Below, one piece after another: positions 1-10,267 of a stretch of 64,000 nt of DNA. The stretch lies in NCBI GenBank assembly GCA_002633025.1, contig NMRB01001836.1, positions 8,964-72,963 on the forward strand. Direction: 5' to 3'. Both the position numbers and the translations under genes were made by a program. How positions within the stretch are numbered: the first letter of the stretch is position 1; the number at the start of each line of letters is the position of its first letter. Below the pieces are notes generated by a model. It ran no database searches. It was given only the letters and a program-made list of their open reading frames with translations, and had not been told where the DNA came from. This DNA comes from Notospermus geniculatus (lineage: Eukaryota; Nemertea; Pilidiophora; Heteronemertea; Lineidae).

Positions 1-621
1 TTTTTTATCTAAGTTTATTTTTCAGATGCAATCATTGTCCTGTACCGGCGTCATCCATTCCAGCTCTGAAAACTCCACGACCACGTGGTATTTTGTAGAA
101 TGATCATCATGATGTTGTCAGTCAGTAAACCACGTCTGAATTTGATTTGATTGGAAAGGTGACTTTGCCAATATTACAAGAATTAAACTATTTGTAATAA
201 AAATCTTTATTTCACCAAGAACAGACCGTCATTTACTTGATTTTCGTCCGATCTCGGACGCGGTCAATGCGCCAGATTCGATGAAACTACACTCCATACA
301 GCGCATTCATACACACTTGACATGCCTGGTGCCAACCATGCCGCAAACCAAAGCACATGTCTGTGCTAGCGGCCATAGCGGCGTGATGAGTTGAGTTTCC
401 CGCCGTTGCAGTGCGTAGTGGATGATTGCCCGAAAACAAGTGTTTTCCCTGGTGTTTTAACAGCTTCTAGGTATTTATTCCACCCTTCTTATGATAACTA
501 GCACACACCAATATCACCTTTAGACGGGTAAATCGAGTAATGGTCTTAATTTGGCAGACAGATCGTCGCGGCTGGAGAGTTGGGCGGTCGGGCGGACATC
601 GCGATCGTTGGTAACTCGGGT

Positions 622-657
622 AAAATGAAATGGTCCATGGACCATGTGCTCACCTGG
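622..657. repeat. Dispersed palindromic terminus, copy 1
   Basis: A block of about 36 bp centred on the perfect 16-bp palindrome ATGGTCCATGGACCAT (630-645), preceded by AAAATGAAA and followed by GTGCTCACCTGG. The same block recurs at 37,234-37,269 in the same orientation and at 32,129-32,160 inverted. In those two places it forms the end of the long AGCTCACC-family element; here the flank is unrelated. Confidence 0.75.
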
Positions 658-1224
658 GTGAAAGTACCAGGGACCGTATTCACTAACAGCACGCAAATGG
701 TCCATTCCACGCAAAGTGGTCCTGGGTCAGAAAAATAAAATGTTGAGTTTTTCAGCTTGGATGCATATTCTCTGAAAATATGATCCACAAACTACCAAGA
801 AATGATGATGGCAGTTTCAGTCATTGCACGGGTCATTTTTGCCGGGGCATCAAAGTTCAAGTCATTCACATGATTCTAAAAGCAGAAAATAACTATGATA
901 TTAGTTTCTACTCTTTAAGAACATTACCCAACCTCAACATACTTGGTTAAATGAGTTTTGATAGACATAAGACACATCTTTGAGGAAAACAAAACATTTC
1001 TTCTCTTGACAGAATACTTTTTGAGAAAATGTGGTTGAAAGTTTGGTCTGATTGGTGTGTAACATACGTAACGATTATTACACATTTCTTTTTGTGGAAG
1101 GAGAAGTTGGCCCCTCAGAAACATGGGTTCTCTGATTTAATGTTAGAATAAGTATTCAAACTAACTGAAACAAAGAAACCTCTCAGATCTTTGCATTTTC
1201 ACTCTGAAAATCCCCAATGAATTC

Positions 1225-1254
1225 TGTAACATACGTAACGTTACGTATGTTACA
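1225..1254. repeat. Perfect 30-bp palindrome of the GTAACATACGTAAC motif
   Basis: Two motif copies stand head to head with no spacer, flanked by a complementary T/A pair, making a perfect 30-bp inverted repeat. It lies just downstream of the minus-strand gene's stop, near that gene's putative AATAAA (plus-strand TTTATT at 1,299-1,304). Confidence 0.9.
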
Positions 1255-1367
1255 AGAAAATAAAGACACAATTAACATCATAATACACCTTTCAAACTTT
1301 TATTTTCTTGCATATTGTACTACAGCAACTACATCTTGCTAATACCAGGTGCATCTTTGACCTCTTG

Positions 1368-1786
1368 TCATGGATTTGGGGTCTTGAACCCTTTCCGCTG
1401 ACGTTTTGGGGCATCTATCCTAAAAAATAAACATGAGATGTAGAGATTTCAAAATTTGTTAAGAAAAGTGTATGATGATTATGAAAAGTGCAATAGGCCA
1501 ACATCCAAATGAGTTTGAAATCCAAAAATAAGTCATAGACTCACCTAGTTACCAGTATTGGCCCTTTATGTATCAAAACTGGATGGCTATCAGGGAGATG
1601 AGCGCTGCCTTTCCACAGAAAATGTGTTATAGAGTGCTTTATTCCATCGTACTTTTTATGTATGGAAACTAGGGAGACCAGCTGTCTTCTAGGAAACATC
1701 TTCATCTGAGCACCATCACTTCCACACAGGAACCGGTCAACTGACAAAATGGCTCGAAATTCCGTGGCGTATCTGGCTTCAAAACT
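1368..1786 (-). CDS. Last two exons of an unrecognised minus-strand gene
   Basis: An exon at 1,786-1,545 has an upstream TTAG acceptor and a strong AG|GTGAGT donor. It is open throughout (80 codons plus 2 nt), starts SFEARYATEFRAILSVDRF and ends GPILVTR. A second exon at 1,419-1,368 follows a TTTTTTAG acceptor, completes the split codon in register, and adds about 16 residues ending in a basic stretch (PKRQRKGFKTPNP) before TGA. AATAAA on the minus strand lies about 65 bp past the stop. The gene-like evidence is the splice sites, phase agreement and polyadenylation signal. I do not recognise the family. Upstream exons should lie at higher coordinates but I could not define them. Copies of GTAACATACGTAAC on both sides leave open that this is the C-terminus of a transposon-borne protein. 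Confidence 0.5.
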
Positions 1787-2320
1787 CTAATTTGGCATGA
1801 AACAAACTTAAGACTGCAATAATCTAATTAGGAGTATTTAATTTAGGTAGGAAAACCATATAAAAAGTCTTAAAATGCTCTTACACTGACTTATTTACTT
1901 ACCTATTTCAGACGTGTAACATACGTAACTATTTTTTGTAACATACGTAACATTGAAATCCTCTGATTCCAAAAACTCCATTTTATATAATGCCCCAACC
2001 TTTTCTGTTATGACCAGGCGATATATTTGATATTTAGAATATCACAAATGGATTTGCTTCCAATCACACACTTCACAGGACTTCTACAATTTCTGAAAAG
2101 TTTTGCAATTTCATTTCCGTGTGAATGTAACATACGTAACACAATAAACTTGGTTCCTGAAGAAAATCTGTCAAAGGGAAAGGGAATATTTCTGTTTCAT
2201 ATGAAAGAGTAATAACCCAAGACCACTTTATATGGATAACCAAGTAAAAAACTGCCTTTTCAAAGAAGTACTGATCAAATTAACCTCAGAAAACCCTGTC
2301 TGAACTGTAACATACGTAAC

Positions 2321-3338
2321 GTGGAATGGACCAAATATTTGCGTTGCGGGTACACTTACGGGAGTCTTGCGGACCCGCAAGCGTTGCGTTGCGTCATATT
2401 CACAAAGCGCACGCAACCGACTTAGTTCAAGAGTCAAACTTAGGGCACATAAAAATGTACACAGGACCCCGGTCAGCCCCCGGACTATACGGATTGCCCG
2501 TAGTTTTTACGGTTTTGACCCCCTAATTACGATTTTACGGTTGCTGTATGCTAATCTACGGAAAATCAGAAAAAATCTGTTGAAAAAAACACTTTCCTGG
2601 AGTCGTGTACATTTTGCATTGGTGAAGTAGTTGTACACCACACTTGATGTTCTCACAAGCCAAATGGGTGAACCTTTGCCTACAACCAAGAAGAGAAAGC
2701 TCAATTTCACTCGTCGTGAAATTTATCATACACCCGTGACGACATCATTGAGCATGAAGTTTCACAAAAATGTCAATGTTTCTGATAAAACACCTTCAAA
2801 GTTACACATTATGATTCCTGCAGATGGTTTTTCACCGGTATTACATCCACGAAACTGGAACCCACTCAATAAAAAAACTATTGAACGAAAAAGGAAAAAA
2901 AGTAGGGGAATTTCCCCTTCCCGGAGGGCGATCTGCCATGCCATCTGATCGATCCGAGTCCGGAGTTCCCTCCAGGACAGCCCTCGGGAAATTCCTTTCA
3001 GACAGTGTGATGTCACCATGCCACGCCACGCAACGTCATGGAGCGACGTATGCCCCGCGCATAACATTTTTTTTCAAACGGTTTTTCTTGAAAAATGAAC
3101 AGGTGTTATTTGCAGTGTTTGTTGATACTTTTCGTCATGGTCGTGGTGCATGATAAAAGTAAAACTGCCCGAGTGGGCGATCCGAGTCACTGGGATTACA
3201 CGAATTGATTTACTCTAGCCCTGAAAGCCCTAGACCACAGTAATCGCTCTCTCACTTCCTAATGCAGCAGGATGTGTGCCTTTGATGGAATCGCACTTCG
3301 CGATCAAAATCACTGTATTTCGGAGACAATTCATTCAT
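2321..3338. other. No gene assigned; GC-rich CGCAA-type repeat at the left end
   Basis: 2,330-2,440 carries repeated GCGTTGCG and GCGGACCCGC words with CATATTCAC, resembling the foldback sequence at 4,290-4,440. A frame open over 2,631-2,948 on the plus strand has no recognisable domain and no splice context I trust. The rest looks unstructured. Confidence 0.4.
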
Positions 3339-4084
3339 TTAAGGCGGGGGGCTAGCTATGCCGACTTTATTGACGCTCTTTGAAAACAAGCGTCCTAACA
3401 TATTCATGACAAAAAGTAACTAATTGATGTCAATAAAATGTTTTAGCTACAACCTTTATGCTCCCGTTCTGTGAAGGAATTGTTCTTTTTGACCAATTGC
3501 GATGGAGTTAATTAAGTTATAACAAGTTGTCAAAATTTGAGTTCGCAAACAATTTTGCAGACTTGGGATGCGACACATCAGTTTCCCACAGTCTGTAACA
3601 TACAGGCCTGATGCCTGCAGGGCCTAACGATCCGTTTTTTTACGAAAGTACTTTCCATTTAATTGGTATAAACTATTTAATGCCAAAAAAGGCTCGATTT
3701 ACAGTTTTTGAAATATTTCATATCCCCGACCAACTATCCAAAAAAGGCGATCGTGTTGCCCTAGAATGCACATATGGCAATAACATCCAAAAGAAATTTT
3801 TCAAATAAATGTGTCCAAAAAAGAGAAAACTTGTTTGGGAAATTTGAAAATTTCCATACCGCTGGCAAGTTACTTCTTTGTTATGTAGATTTGCACTATT
3901 AGAACAATACCCGCAGTGGACACAAAAGATTTAGGGTCGGCACGTACACTGAAGATTGGTTTTCGAAAACAGTATACCAGGGTGAGCGGATTCAATCTGA
4001 ATGTGAATGACTGGTCGCACAAAGGCCAGTTCCGTGGATTGCCACTAGGGAATGAGCTCAGCTATAGGTAGCCCCCCGCCTTAA
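3339..4084. mobile_element. Non-autonomous TTAA-type DNA element (738 bp)
   Basis: Terminal inverted repeats GGCGGGGGGCTA (3,343-3,354) and TAGCCCCCCGCC (4,069-4,080) are each bordered outside by TTAA (3,339-3,342 and 4,081-4,084). TTAA target duplication is the hallmark of the piggyBac and Kolobok superfamilies. The interior has no transposase frame, so it would need a helper. A truncated GTAACATAC lies inside at 3,595. Confidence 0.8.
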
Positions 4085-4289
4085 GTTGTGTTCATCTTGG
4101 AATAATTATACATGTATCTGAGATCGCTCGCGCTAAAATAAGAAATTTATAAATTTGAATTGTGAATTTCGTGGGCCATGAAATTATTCTTAGTGTCATT
4201 TTTGACTGCGGCGACTGTCCTGAATCGGAAAATTCCAGTCATTTTGATCGGCAACCTGTTCACGCTGTGACTGCGTCCTACTTGCGGGA

Positions 4290-4442
4290 GATCTGGAGGT
4301 ACCGCAATCTGCGGAGAGGTTTGCGGATTCGCGCAAATTTACGTGTCTTTAGTGAATACCACGCAAGTCCTTGCGGGGCGTTTGCGGGCTATTTGCGGCT
4401 ACGCAAGTCGTTGCGGGTGCTTAGTGAATACGGCCCCAGGAC
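4290..4442. repeat. CGCAA-rich relic ending TTAGTGAATACGGCCCC
   Basis: The stretch is full of TTGCGG and CGCAAG words and contains TTTAGTGAATAC and CTTAGTGAATACGGCCCC. Related endings occur at about 670-700 and 2,395-2,415. I could not define both termini. Confidence 0.45.
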
Positions 4443-4609
4443 ATATGGGCTAAGTGTTACAGATAGGCCAGTTAAGTAGTCGGTACCAAGCAGCAGCAGC
4501 AGACCTAGTACTGCCATTTTTCCACACTGTTGACTGTGCTGCATAGAGCGGTGCATGGGTAGGCCCTCACCAAAAAAATCCAGTGGGCAGTGCATGCAGT
4601 GTTTAACTT

Positions 4610-5065
4610 GTGTGCATTGGCATTATTAACTGTGCATCATCAGTTTGTTTACAATTCTCTGGGCATAAGGGGTCCAACAAGCCGACTTCCGAAAGGGGCC
4701 TGTGTTATGGATTTCTGAATAAAATATCCTATTCCTTTCTGTTTCAGACAATTGCTCAGACAATTTTCACGTGACATGTTTAATCCATTGCGGACTTCTG
4801 ACAGTTGCACAGGCAGTTCATTGTTTCGTCAATAGTCTTCCATTTTACTGTGGATGTTCATAGACGGTAAGACCTCTCTGCTGATGCACTTATCATCATC
4901 TTTTGCAAAATGCTGTTAACTGAGCTGAGTCCAGTGCAGTGCTCATCTTGTGTACATTGGCTGTACATCACCGGTTTGTTTACACTTCTGGGCATAAGGC
5001 GACTTCCGAACGGGGCCTGTGTTATGGATTTCTGAACAAAATATCCTATTCCTTTCTTTTTCAGG
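4610..5065. repeat. Duplicated leader upstream of the hAT frame
   Basis: A block of roughly 130 bp at about 4,612-4,746 is repeated at about 4,951-5,064, some 335 bp apart. Both copies contain GGGCATAAG, CGACTTCCGAA, GGGGCCTGTGTTATGG and ATCCTATTCCTTTCT, and both end in a polypyrimidine tract and CAG resembling a splice acceptor. The second copy lies about 30 bp before the transposase ATG. The duplication probably arose inside the transposon's 5' untranslated region. Confidence 0.8.
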
Positions 5066-5095
5066 TGCTCAGACAACTGGAATGCACTTATCATA

Positions 5096-7402
5096 ATGCC
5101 GACTCCAGAGAGAAAGCGGTCTCATCATCGAGATTCTTCCACCTCTTCTGATGGGGAAAGTGATGAACCGGCTGTGAAAGTGTCAAAGGTATCAAAGCCT
5201 GTGAAGGAAAGTACATATAAACAAGCATTTAAGCAGGCATACACTGAGAAATGGCCATGTTTAGTGTCTTCAAAGAAAGGCAAACATTATGCTTTCTGCT
5301 CTGTGTGCAACGGAGACTTCTCCATTTCACATGGTGGTGCCGATGATTGCAGGAGACATGTCATAACAAGGAAGCACAGGGATCTTGCTGAAATACACAA
5401 ACAACACAGGAACATTACTACCTTTTTCGGTCAATCATCGTCCCAAGATTCGTTGGAAAAAAAAGTTACCAAAGCAGAACTTATGTTCACTGAAATCATC
5501 GTTCAGCACAACCTACCAATAAGCATGTCGGATACAGCCAACAAGTGTTTGAAGCAGATGTTTCCGGACTCTTCTGTAGCCCAGAGATATAGCTCTTCAA
5601 GGACAAAAACTAGGGTACTGGTGGAACAACTGGCACATGATACACAGACTGATACTTCCGGCAAGATGAAAGCTTGGCCATTCAGTGTTGCTACAGACGG
5701 TAGTAATGAAGGAGACGAAACGTTCTTCCCAATCAATGTCAATGTCTTAAGCAGTGATGGCTTATCAGTAGAAAAACATCTTCTCTCATTCCCTAACCTC
5801 AAAGAGGATGCGACAGGGGAAAACATTTTCAATCTAGTTGATGAACAATTTAAAAAGCATGACGTAGGTTGGAAGAAGTGTATGGCCATGGGTTCTGACA
5901 ATGCTGCAGTAATGACAGGGAGACACAAGGGTGCCATTGCATTTGGTCGTGAACGAAATAAGGATATATACCTGGCAGGTTGCCCCTGCCACCTACTGCA
6001 TCTTGCTGCCGAGAAAGGGGCCAAAGAGCTCTCTGTGTCTGTTGAAGACACACTGATTGATGTGTAATATTACCTTGATAAGAGCACGAAGCGAAAACAG
6101 TCTCTCAAAGTATTTCAAGAACTTTGTGGTGAAGATCAGAGAAAAATCCTAAAACATGGGTCCACAAGGTGGTTGTCTATGGGCAAGTGTCTACAACGCA
6201 TTCTTCAGCAATGGGAGCCTCTGACTGAGTTTTTCACATCTGAGTCGGAACCAAAGAAGAAAAGCAAAGAAAAGTCAACATCTGCATCAAAGTCAAGTTC
6301 AAAAGCCAAAGCATCTGACAGAAGTCTGCCTTCATCTGGGTCCAAGCAAGCCACTCTCCCAAAACAAAAAACCTCTTCAGGCGGTATGTCAGAAAAACAC
6401 AAGTCTTCATCAGAGGTACATGTAGATAAGTCCAAGATGATGGATGTCCGTTCTCACAGCTCTACAGATTCCTCTCCACCGACCAAGGACAGGCGACAAA
6501 GGGTTCTGGATACACTTCAGTCACGAAGCAAGAAGCTGTATTTTCTTTTCCTGAATAACCTCCTACCAGACTTTGATGTTGCTAATGTCACATTGCAGAG
6601 AGAGGATCCTATCATTCATCAAGTAAGGCCAGTTGTTTTAACACTGTTGAAAAATCTCTTGATCAGGTTTGTGAAGCCAAGTAACATGTTGTCAAAGGAT
6701 GTGCAGTCTGCGAATTACAGTACCCCAGCGTCATTGAAGTCTGATGTAGATCTTATGATTGGAAATGATGCAAGATCCTACATAGACAAAATGGGCAGCA
6801 AGATAACTCCTGGTAACCTGCAAAGGTTCTTCAAGGATGTGCGCAGGTTTCTTGTGAAGGCATGTGACTATATCAAAGATACCATCAAACTGGATGATCC
6901 AGTGTTGAAGAATGCAGTAATTGCAGACCCTCTCTGTCTGTCCTCTCCAAGCACCCACTTCTGTTCTGTTCGATATTTCCTCACAAGGTTTCCGTACATC
7001 CTGGAGTGTGTAGACACCACTGCAGATATCATTGAGAAGGAGTTCTGCAATTTGCAGGTGGAAAAGCTTCCTGACAGTATCCTCAACATTGAGAGAGCAG
7101 ATGACCAATGGAGAGAGATCGCAGCAATCAAAGATGGTAATGGAAATGCATGCTATAAGCATATTTATCAGGTGACGTGCTGCATACTTTTGATACCTCA
7201 CAGCAATGCGGACTGCGAACGTGTGTTTTCATCACTCAGGAAGAACAAGACAGACTTCAGAGGTTCAATGAATCCCCACACTGTAGAGTCACTGCTCATT
7301 GCCAAGCAACGGAAGGCGCTGGGACAAATATTGGAGAGACACTATACTGACACCTTCCTCAGGAGAGCTAAGTCAGCTACTTCTCGGGCTCTTAAATCTT
7401 AA
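5096..7402 (+). pseudogene. hAT-type transposase with one in-frame stop
   Basis: One frame runs from ATG at 5,096 to the stop ending at 7,402, about 768 codons, broken only by TAA at 6,065-6,067 (codon 324). The N-terminus has a nuclear, Ser-rich tail, then a BED/TTF-like zinc finger (CSVCNGDF...HVITRKH, residues about 68-95). The catalytic region shows ATDGSNEGDE, GSDNAAVMTG and CPCHLLHLAAEKGAKEL. After the stop the frame continues with HGSTRWLSMGKC, a Ser/Lys-rich insertion and a typical hAT dimerisation end (NADCERVFSSLRKN, HTVESLLIAKQR). Length and domain order fit a full hAT transposase, so the TAA is most simply a recent nonsense mutation or an assembly error. Read-through would be needed for a full product. 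A CAG acceptor-like site precedes the ATG. Terminal inverted repeats were not found. Confidence 0.88.
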
Positions 7403-7499
7403 ACATTTTGATGTTTTAACTCGGAACTGCCATAACCAGAACACATCATGTGCAATTTGTTCATTGTTGAATCTAGTTTCATTCTTTGTGTCATTGTCT

Positions 7500-8390
7500 C
7501 AGATACAGAGAAATGTTTTATTCAGCTGTTCAATGGAGGAGGAGTTCTTTCTTTGTAGTGCAGTGTGGAAATATTTTATTCAGCAGGTCAGCTGAGGAGG
7601 AGTTCTTTCTTTGTGTTAGTGCAATGTGAAAATGTTTCATTCAGCTGCTCAGTCATGTCAGTGGAGGAGTTCTTTCTTTGTGTTAGTGCTATGTGAAAAT
7701 GTTTCATTCAGCTGCTCATTGGAGTTCTTTCTTTGTGTTAGTGCAATGTGAAAGTGTTTCATGCAGCTGCTCAGTGGAGGAGTTCTTTGTGTTAGTGCAA
7801 TGTGAAAATGTTTCATTCAGCTGCTCAGTCATGTCAGTGGATGAGTTCTTTCTTTGTGTTACTGTTAGTGCAATGTGAAAATGTTTCATTCAGCTGCTCA
7901 GTCATGTCAGTGGATGAGTTATTTCTTTGTGTTACTGTTAGTGCAATGTGAAAATGTTTCATTCAGCTGCTCAGTCATGTCAGTGGATGAGTTATTTCTT
8001 TGTGTTACTGTTAGTGCAATGTGAAAATGTTTCATTCAGCTGCTCAGTCATGTCAGTGGATGAGTTATTTCTTTGTGTTACTGTTAGTGCAATGTGAAAA
8101 TGTTTCATTCAGCTGCTCAGTCATGTCAGTGGATGAGTTCTTTCTTTGTGTTACTGTTAGTGCAATGTGAAAATATTTCATTCAGCTGCTCAGCTGATGA
8201 GTTATTTCGTTTTTTGTAAGTGCAATTTGAAAAAGTTTCATGCAGCTGCTCAGCTAAGGAGTTATTTCTATCTTTGTGTCAGTGCAATCAGCTGTTCAGT
8301 GGAGGAGGAGTTCTTTCTTAGTGTTAGTGCAGTGTGGAATGTTTTATTCAGCTGCTCATGGAAGGTATTACTTGCTGAATCTATAATGGA
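7500..8390. repeat. 73-bp minisatellite behind the hAT frame
   Basis: GAAAATGTTTCATTCAGCTG starts at 7,877, 7,950, 8,023, 8,096 and (one change) 8,169, an exact 73-bp period. Shorter and more diverged units of the same sequence extend back to about 7,500 and on to about 8,390. The array starts about 100 bp after the transposase stop, so it probably lies in the transposon's 3' non-coding part. Confidence 0.93.
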
Positions 8391-8459
8391 AATTCTATGA
8401 AGTTGTCTCAGGTCAACCGAACTTCAAACTGGCAAAGTGCCAAGTTGAAATATGACATG

Positions 8460-8565
8460 GGGCCATATTCTTGAAGCCTCCTAACCGCTTAAGGTCCACT
8501 TTGAACCTGCAAATAATAGCTGCAGGTACACCTTTAGAGTTAAGGAGGCTTCTAGAATACGGCCC
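8460..8565. mobile_element. Short foldback MITE (GGGCC-ATATTC type)
   Basis: The left arm GGGGCCATATTCTTGAAGCC pairs with the right arm ending GGCTTCTAGAATACGGCCC; the arms are about 35 bp with a few mismatches around a short GCAGGT core. There is no coding capacity. Confidence 0.75.
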
Positions 8566-9243
8566 GGAGTTAGTTATGATCTTGGTGTAGCATCATTTTT
8601 TCAGTGTCCTTTTAAAAATAAATCAATTGAATACTAACAAAATATGAAGTATTGCTTTTATATCACCATTTTACATACATATTTTACACTTCAGTCTACT
8701 TAGGTTGCAGTACACAGTTAGCTTTGTATCGGTCCGCATGTGTACCCCATACGATAGTGCGTATAAAAAAGTCGATTTCTTTTGATTGAGATGTGGCAGG
8801 TGTGTAGGCGCAACTGTTATGAGTTTGTCGTCGGTTGCCTGATTTTTGAATAGTAGAAGCAATACTGAATCTGTCAATATTTGAAATATTGTCATATCTG
8901 TGGATGAGGACAGTGTATGGCCGTCTGTAAATGGGCCTGTCGTCTAGGCCGGTGTGAAAGTAACCCAGGTCCTAGTAAGTAGGGTCCGCGGGACCCTAAC
9001 TCCTAGGATTCTAAGTCCTACGGACCCTAACTCTTAGGAATCTAAGTCCTACGGTCCTGGACAACTAGGAACTGTAGTCCTAGGATCAAGATTCCTAGGA
9101 ACCAATGTCCTAGGACTGCGCCTCCTTAGGAATAGAGGTCCAACATTTAGAAAACGTGGTCCTAGGCGGACTTCCGTTACGATAGAAATCTAGGATCCCA
9201 AGTCCTACTCAAAATTAAAGAAAACGTCAGGGTTGATATACAT

Positions 9244-9332
9244 CTGCGAATGAAAAATATGTGCAGAATACTTCGAGTTATGCACATGGTGTACATAACT
9301 CAAAGTATTCTTCACATATTTTTCATTCGCAG
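9244..9332. repeat. 89-bp near-perfect hairpin
   Basis: CTGCGAATGAAAAATATGTG at the left end is matched by its inverse at the right end. The stem is about 40 bp with a few mismatches and a very short loop. It sits inside the foldback element. Confidence 0.85.
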
Positions 9333-9549
9333 TGAGGTGCTGCAATCCGAAAACTTGCGCCAAGCACGACCTGACTAGGGCCGTGATTTGGCCCCTTCGG
9401 GGATATAGTCATAACAAGATCACCCTCGATAAAATGTCATGTAAAGTGCATATAACTCCGGTTAGAGCGCACTATCAATCGCTCTGTTCCTCTCCGGAAT
9501 CCTCGCCAGGCACATCGTTCATTTGCCCTTTCAGGCGTCGATACATCAG

Positions 9550-9760
9550 GTCCTCCCTCGGACCCGCTTTCCTAGGAATGCAAGTCCGCCGGACCTGCTT
9601 TCCTCGGAATGCAAGCCCCCGGACGTGCTTTCCTCGGAATGCAAGCCCGCCGGACCTGCTTTCCTCGGAATGCAAGCCCGCCGGACCTGCTTTCCTCGGA
9701 ATGCAAGTCCGCCGGACCTGCTTTCCTCGGAATGCAAGTCCGCCTGACATGCTTTTCTAG
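9550..9760. repeat. 31-bp minisatellite in the foldback element
   Basis: GGAATGCAAG recurs at 9,575, 9,606, 9,636, 9,667, 9,698 and 9,729 (steps of 31, 30, 31, 31, 31). The unit reads about TCCTCGGAATGCAAGCCCGC plus CGGACCTGCTT. Degenerate units continue to about 9,830. Open frames across it are by-products of the repeat. Confidence 0.93.
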
Positions 9761-9884
9761 ACATACAAGTCCACAGACCAACATTCCTCGAAATCAGAGT
9801 CCGACAGACCTGCGACTAGAAATCGAAGTCCAAACGACAATAATGATCGAAGATGACAAGAAAAAAAAATTTAAACAAAAAACA

Positions 9885-9960
9885 GTTGCCCGACAGGGAC
9901 TCGAACCCGCAGTATTTGCTTAATGTGCAGGTTCCCGAACCACTACACCACGAGTGACCG
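9885..9960 (-). tRNA. tRNA-like relic with A and B boxes
   Basis: Read on the minus strand, TGGTGTAGTGG fits an A box and GGTTCGAGTCC a B box at a tRNA-like distance. The anticodon stem pairs poorly (about 3 bp) and position 33 of the loop is not T, so this is more likely a pseudo-tRNA or SINE head than a working gene. Confidence 0.35.
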
Positions 9961-10267
9961 GCTGACCGACCACCGAATATTTTAGCTATTTGAATGCATG
10001 TCTATACAGATTCTATTGCGCATTAAATACAACAGGGGAAGGACTTCGCTTACGGCGGACTTTGATTTCTGTCACTGTTGTAAAAGAAATCTAAGTCCCC
10101 TAGTAATCAGAGTCCTATACCTTTTATATAGGATTGGTAACCCAGGAACGGAAGTCCGGGTAGGACAATGGTTCCTAAGGAATGGGGGCCCGAAGGGCCC
10201 CCATTCCTAAGTAACCATGGTCCGTGGGACCTTGGTTCCGGGCGGACTTGCATTTCTTTCACACCGG

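Larger units (their letters stand above)
1..1298. other. No gene seen; scattered repeat pieces
   Basis: I see no convincing coding region here. The stretch holds one copy of the ATGGTCCATGGACCAT palindromic terminus (630-645), a nearby CCGTATTCACTAA piece of the kind found in several foldback relics in this window, and the first copies of the GTAACATACGTAAC motif (1,059 and 1,226). It probably contains the 3' flank of the minus-strand gene that ends at 1,368. Confidence 0.5.
1059..2320. repeat. Dispersed 14-bp motif GTAACATACGTAAC
   Basis: The exact 14-mer GTAACATACGTAAC starts at 1,059, 1,226, 1,916, 1,938, 2,127 and 2,307 on the plus strand. An inverted copy at 1,240-1,253 abuts the second one. 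A truncated GTAACATAC lies at 3,595. Spacing is irregular (22 to about 690 bp), so this is not a tandem array, and the flanking sequences differ. It surrounds two exons of a minus-strand gene. Possible roles are subterminal transposase-binding repeats or a transcription-factor cluster; nothing in the sequence decides between them. Confidence 0.85.
8949..10267. mobile_element. Foldback element bounded by CCGGTGTGAAAG
   Basis: CCGGTGTGAAAG (8,949-8,960) and its inverse CTTTCACACCGG (10,256-10,267) bound 1.3 kb rich in CCTAGGA, GGACTTAGG and related palindromic words on both strands. The interior contains a 31-bp tandem array, a separate 89-bp hairpin and a tRNA-like relic. A small fragment of the family (GGAATGCAAGTCCGCC) recurs near 28,408. 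No transposase is present. Confidence 0.7.

Noticed and set aside
5503-6051. A 182-codon minus-strand frame inside the hAT gene
   Set aside because: Antisense to a well-supported transposase frame, with no independent motif.
7500-8390. CRISPR-like array
   Set aside because: Units are contiguous without unique spacers, in a spliced-gene animal genome; it is a minisatellite.
7693-8400. Cysteine- and serine-rich frames behind the hAT gene
   Set aside because: Translations of the 73-bp minisatellite.
9332-9923. Long overlapping open frames on both strands rich in PRNASPPDLLSSECK-like repeats
   Set aside because: They are translations of the 31-bp tandem array in several frames. The period, not multiples of three, and the presence on both strands show there is no coding selection.
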